From: a bacterium OL-1
GTDB lineage: Bacteria > Actinomycetota > Coriobacteriia > Coriobacteriales > Atopobiaceae
DNA: 64,000 nucleotides
Assembly: GCA_000752675.2 (NCBI GenBank)
Contig: LM994625.1
Span: 154,734 to 218,733 of the forward strand
Direction of reading: 5' to 3'
Positions 60,686 to 64,000 of this stretch are shown piece after piece. A model generated the notes under the pieces. That model saw nothing but the letters and a program-made list of their open reading frames with translations. It searched no databases and was not told the origin of the DNA. Position numbers and translations under genes: made by a program. The first letter of the stretch is position 1, and every line of letters starts with the position of its first letter.

Positions 60686-60829
60686 GGGTGCCCCCTTCTG
60701 CCGGCGCGCGAGACGCTGGCTACGTGTCTGGTGAACTGGAAGAGTCTAGGGCATACGTGTGGTGAGATTGAGGGGCAGAGAGCAACGCGGCACGTGGCAG
60801 CCGTGCAGCTCTCAGCCCGCCGCCTGCGC

Positions 60830-61567
60830 TCACAGCGCGTAGCAGTCGTAGCGTATGGCCTTGCCGGCCACGGTGTAGCTGGGCTTCTCTCCAGCAAGCC
60901 ATGGTCCCTTGGCCGGACGCTTCACCACAATGCGGCGAGGGCCCGCAGCCCGAGCGGCGTCCATGAGGCCGCGCTCGTCGTCACACGGCCGCTCCAGGCG
61001 TTGAATGAGCTGCAGCTTCTTCTTGACGGCCGCGCTCTTGCGGCGCTCGGGAAACATGGGGTCGAGAAGGACCACGTCAGGCGAGAAGCCCAGCGCGGGA
61101 AGCGCCGGCACGGAGTCCTCGCCGCGAAGCTCCATGCGTGAGACCGCCTCCGCCAGCGCCGGGTCCGCCGCCGCACGTGCCAGGGCGTCGCCCAGAAGCG
61201 CGCAGATCACGGGGTCGCGCTCGAAGAGCGTCACCGAGAAGCCCGCCGCAGCCAAAAGCAGCGAGTCCTCCCCCATCCCGGCCGTCGCGTCCACAGCCGT
61301 GAGCGGACCGGCCGCCCCGCGAATGCGTGCCGCGCGCACCACCAGCTCGCGGTTGAGGTTGCCCGCGCGAAGGCGCGGCACCATGCGTGAGAGGTCCGCG
61401 GCAAGCGACATGCCGTCACCCTCGAGCGAGAGACCCTTCTCGCCCACAAGAAGGCACAGCCCACCCACAGCAGCACTGGTACCCACGGGCACGCCGAGGC
61501 GCACCGCAAGCTCCTGCGCCCGCGCCGCATCCCCTCCTGCGCCAACCTCTACAACCAGGCCCTCCAC
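60830..61567 (-). CDS. rsmJ: 16S rRNA (guanine1516-N2)-methyltransferase-like protein
   Basis: SAM-dependent methyltransferase of 245 residues, RsmJ family. SAM-binding motif I is TAVDATAGMGEDSLLLAAAG and motif II FSVTLFERDP. The family-specific catalytic block is VVLLDPMFPERRKSAAVKKK, followed by RIVVKRPAKGPWL. The start is GTG at 61567, six bases after the ABC ATPase stop, with GGGGCGTAG upstream. Target nucleotide inferred from the family. Confidence 0.9.
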   Translation of the reverse strand: MEGLVVEVGAGGDAARAQELAVRLGVPVGTSAAVGGLCLLVGEKGLSLEGDGMSLAADLSRMVPRLRAGNLNRELVVRAARIRGAAGPLTAVDATAGMGEDSLLLAAAGFSVTLFERDPVICALLGDALARAAADPALAEAVSRMELRGEDSVPALPALGFSPDVVLLDPMFPERRKSAAVKKKLQLIQRLERPCDDERGLMDAARAAGPRRIVVKRPAKGPWLAGEKPSYTVAGKAIRYDCYAL

Positions 61568-61573
61568 CGGCGT

Positions 61574-62392
61574 CTACGCCCCGTACTGTCCGCGCATCGA
61601 GTACCAGCCGTCGTGCTCGTCCACCACTAGCGGCACGTCAAAGAGATCGGAGAGGACCTTGTCGCACAGGATCTGCTCCTTGGGGCCATCGGCGAAGATG
61701 GCTGCATTCTTGATGAGCATCACGCGCCCGATGGCCGGGATGATGTCCTCGGGGTAGTGCGTGACCAGGATGATCGAGCGGCCCTCGGCGGCTAGTGTGC
61801 TCATGGTCTCGCGCACGTGGTACATGCCCTCGGGATCAAGGCCGGTGCACGGCTCGTCAAAGACGAGCACCTGCGGGTCGCGGATAAGCTCGCGTGCCAC
61901 CAGGACGCGGCGGGCCTGGCCGGTCGAGAGGGTCATCACGTCGCAATCGGCCACCTCGGGGATGCCCAGGCGGTCAAGCGCATCGAGCGCCAGCTGGCGG
62001 TCGCGCTCGGTGACCTCCACCTGCTTGGGCAGCCCCAGCGTGCCAAAGAGCCCGCCCACCACGATGTCGACGGACGGCAGGTGCACGCGGATCTGCTCGT
62101 GCATGGTAGAGCTCACCACGCCCAGCGCGCGACGCACGTCGGTAAGCTGCGGGCGCGGATTGCCGCGAAAGCGTACCGGCGGCTCGTCTCGGTAGAGCGG
62201 AAAGACCTCCCTGGTGAGGAGCTGTATGAACGTGGACTTGCCCGCGCCGTTGGGGCCAAGAAGCGCCACGTGCTCGCCCTCGTGCAGCGTGAAGTCGTCC
62301 ACGTGGAGGATGGTCTTGCTCGCCCTCACCACGCTGGCGTCGTGGATGGCAAAGAGCGGCGTATTGTCGCCGGCGTTCTTCTCGCCCTGCAT
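61574..62392 (-). CDS. ABC transporter ATP-binding protein
   Basis: Cytoplasmic ATPase of 272 residues. Walker A is LLGPNGAGKSTFIQLL, the signature LSTGQARRVLVARELI, Walker B VLVFDEPCTGLDPEG and the switch histidine in IILVTHYPEDI. The LSTGQ signature resembles ModF/YlmA-type ATPases that lack a dedicated permease. No permease gene is adjacent. The ATG follows GGGAGACCGC. It heads a two-gene unit with rsmJ. Confidence 0.9.
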   Translation of the reverse strand: MQGEKNAGDNTPLFAIHDASVVRASKTILHVDDFTLHEGEHVALLGPNGAGKSTFIQLLTREVFPLYRDEPPVRFRGNPRPQLTDVRRALGVVSSTMHEQIRVHLPSVDIVVGGLFGTLGLPKQVEVTERDRQLALDALDRLGIPEVADCDVMTLSTGQARRVLVARELIRDPQVLVFDEPCTGLDPEGMYHVRETMSTLAAEGRSIILVTHYPEDIIPAIGRVMLIKNAAIFADGPKEQILCDKVLSDLFDVPLVVDEHDGWYSMRGQYGA

Positions 62393-62547
62393 GCGGTCTC
62401 CCGGTTTTTCCTTGGTGTAACTTCACACAAACGCACCACCACTTGGGGTGTCGTACAGACCTACTATAAGCATTACGTGCGCGTTCGCGGCAGATTGGCG
62501 ACGCGCTGTAACACGCCGTCACGTCCTTTGCGCAGATAGGGGTCCCT

Positions 62548-63768
62548 ATGCCAGAGATGCTCACACTTGAGGCTTTCGAGGAGGCATCCGAGAAAGTCAA
62601 AGAGGTCACGCTCGAGACGAAACTCATTGAGAGCCCGTACCTCTCGGCGGCGACCGGCAACCGCATGTGGCTCAAGCCCGAGAACATGCAGCGCACCGGC
62701 GCCTACAAGCTGCGCGGCGCGTACTACAAGATCTCGAAGCTCTCCCAGGAGGAGCTTGACCGCGGCGTGATCACCGCAAGTGCCGGCAACCACGCGCAGG
62801 GCGTGGCGTACGCCGCCACCCACGCGGGCGCACGCTCCATCGTGGTCATGCCCACCACCACACCGCTCATCAAGGTCGAGCGCACCAAGGGCTACGGCGC
62901 CGAGGTCATCCTCTACGGCGACGTCTTTGACGACGCCAAGCAGCGCGCCGTGGAGCTGGCCGAGGAGCAGGGCCTCACCTACATCCCACCGTTCAACGAC
63001 ACCACGGTGGCAACCGGCCAGGGCACCATCGCCATGGAGATCATCCAGGAGCTGCCGCTGGTCGACACCATCCTCGTGCCTGTGGGCGGCGGCGGCCTGG
63101 CCTGCGGCGTCTCGACTTTCGCCAAACTCTACAACCCCAAGATCCGCGTCATTGGCGTGGAGCCCACCGGCGCGGCAAGCCTCACGGCGGCGCTCGAGGC
63201 CGGCCACGTGGTGAAGCTCCCCAGCGCCAACACCATCGCCGACGGCACGGCCGTGCTCGAGGTGGGCGACAAGGTCTTCCCTTACCTGCAGCAGAACCTC
63301 GACGACGTCATCTGCGTGGACGACGATGAGCTTGTTGTCTCGTTCCTCGACATGGTCGAGAACCACAAGATGATCGTCGAGAACTCCGGCCTGCTCACGG
63401 TTGCCGCCGCAAAGCACCTGCCCGCCGAGGGCAAGCGCGTGGCGTGCATCCTCTCCGGCGGCAACATGGACGTGATCACCATGTCGAGCGTGGTGCAGCA
63501 CGGCCTCATCCAGCGCGGCCGCATCTTCACCGTGAGCGTGCTGCTCCCCGACCGCCCGGGCATGCTGGTGCGCGTGGCCAGCGTGATCGCCGAGCAAAAC
63601 GGCAACGTGATCAAGCTCGAGCACAACCAGTTTGTCTCGACCAACAGGAACGCGGCGGTCGAGCTGCGCGTGACCATCGAGGCGTACGGCGAGGAGCACA
63701 AGGCGCAGATCGTGGACGCAATCCACAAGGCAGGCTTCGACCCCACGCTGGTGCAGACGTCGCTGTAG
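62548..63768 (+). CDS. ilvA: threonine ammonia-lyase (catabolic/biosynthetic type with ACT domain)
   Basis: PLP enzyme of 406 residues converting threonine to 2-oxobutyrate and ammonia. The PLP lysine is K54 in QRTGAYKLRGAYYKIS. The glycine-rich phosphate loop is VGGGGLACGVS. A single C-terminal ACT domain (about 325-400, FTVSVLLPDRPGMLVRVASV) suggests allosteric control. The length matches the TIGR01127 class. AGGGGTCCCT precedes the ATG. Confidence 0.96.
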   Translation: MPEMLTLEAFEEASEKVKEVTLETKLIESPYLSAATGNRMWLKPENMQRTGAYKLRGAYYKISKLSQEELDRGVITASAGNHAQGVAYAATHAGARSIVVMPTTTPLIKVERTKGYGAEVILYGDVFDDAKQRAVELAEEQGLTYIPPFNDTTVATGQGTIAMEIIQELPLVDTILVPVGGGGLACGVSTFAKLYNPKIRVIGVEPTGAASLTAALEAGHVVKLPSANTIADGTAVLEVGDKVFPYLQQNLDDVICVDDDELVVSFLDMVENHKMIVENSGLLTVAAAKHLPAEGKRVACILSGGNMDVITMSSVVQHGLIQRGRIFTVSVLLPDRPGMLVRVASVIAEQNGNVIKLEHNQFVSTNRNAAVELRVTIEAYGEEHKAQIVDAIHKAGFDPTLVQTSL

Positions 63769-63777
63769 CGGCACAGA

Positions 63778-63820
63778 CGCACTCTCCGGCTATCCGTGTC
63801 GCCGGAGAGTGCGTTTTGTT
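63778..63820 (+). terminator. rho-independent terminator of ilvA
   Basis: CGCACTCTCCGGC pairs perfectly with GCCGGAGAGTGCG around a ten-base loop, followed by TTTTGTTG. Confidence 0.92.
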
Positions 63821-63840
63821 GCGGATGCACGCAGAATTGA

Positions 63841-63880
63841 GCCCTCCGGCGACATTTTGTCTCCGGAGGGCTTGCTTTGT
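63841..63880 (+). terminator. second, related hairpin after ilvA
   Basis: GCCCTCCGG pairs with CCGGAGGGC and is followed by TTGCTTTGTTGC, echoing the first terminator including its tail. A third, decayed copy (GGGCCTTCCGGCGACG) starts at 63899. Confidence 0.7.
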
Positions 63881-63975
63881 TGCAAATGCCGCCAAAATGG
63901 GCCTTCCGGCGACGCTGCTGAGACAAACGCGGCGCGCCGAGAAGCGCATGGTGACCGCGCGGCGGCGCGGCGCCC

Positions 63976-64000
63976 CTACAGGTACTCCACGACCTTGTCG
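63976..64000 (-). CDS. possible 3' end of a gene entering from the right
   Basis: The minus strand ends with codons for DKVVEYL and a TAG stop (63976-63978). Only seven residues are visible, too few for a family call. Confidence 0.35.

Overview
The window is a 64 kb stretch of a high-GC, gene-dense bacterial chromosome. Gene content points to an anaerobic actinobacterium of the class Coriobacteriia (Olsenella/Atopobiaceae-like). The signs are a glycyl radical enzyme with its activase, a fused acyl-CoA-dehydratase activator, a phosphoketolase, a riboflavin ECF transporter under an FMN riboswitch, a selenium-trafficking set, and frequent GTG starts. The taxonomic call is inference from gene content; no rRNA or tRNA gene was seen.

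Layout. 1-664: 5' part of an IS5-type transposase running off the edge. 821-6383 (minus): glycyl radical enzyme, activase, GntR/UTRA regulator and fructose-type PTS IIBC. They share a TTGT-N4-ACAA motif, which suggests import and phosphorylation of a sugar-like substrate followed by radical C-O cleavage. 6663-12109 (minus): two-ATPase 2-hydroxyacyl-CoA dehydratase activator coupled to a TetR regulator. 12110-13090: gene-free, packed with palindromes, including four 75-76 bp inverted-repeat units. 13091-18305: a hypothetical protein, a LOR/SDH-family gene split by an in-frame TAG, a DUF1905-DUF2200 protein, an ArsC/Spx-like protein and a solitary JetD-like TOPRIM protein. 18730-21561: cysteine desulfurase, YedE, YedF and DUF3343 (selenium/sulfur handling). 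21708-26890: phosphoketolase, LacI regulator and DUF4143-type ATPase. 27055-30165: two membrane proteins and a Phd/ParE-type toxin-antitoxin pair. 30453-45910: a rhamnoside locus (rhaB-rhaA-rhaD, GPH symporter, GH78 rhamnosidase, GH2, domain-permuted GH3, RpiR regulator). 46031-51738: mixed housekeeping genes with several palindromic elements. 51928-55296: FMN riboswitch, RibU, fused EcfAA' and EcfT. 55320-63768: flavodoxin-like protein, YfbR, adenine deaminase, CobW, RsmJ, ABC ATPase and threonine ammonia-lyase.

Two themes run through the window. First, sugar catabolism appears linked: related LacI/cre-like 16-mers lie about 100-130 bp upstream of the phosphoketolase, the GPH symporter and the GH3 glucosidase. 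Second, intergenic spaces are unusually rich in long palindromes. One family has a core of ATGAGACAAAGGGAC and its complement (five copies) with copy-specific pairing flanks. Another is a 75-76 bp element bounded by GTTGTTACCGG and its complement (five copies). Several single-copy 70-250 bp inverted repeats also occur. Some palindromes supply the stop codons of the genes they abut. The least explained parts are the glycyl radical/PTS cluster, the palindrome families and the amber-interrupted gene.
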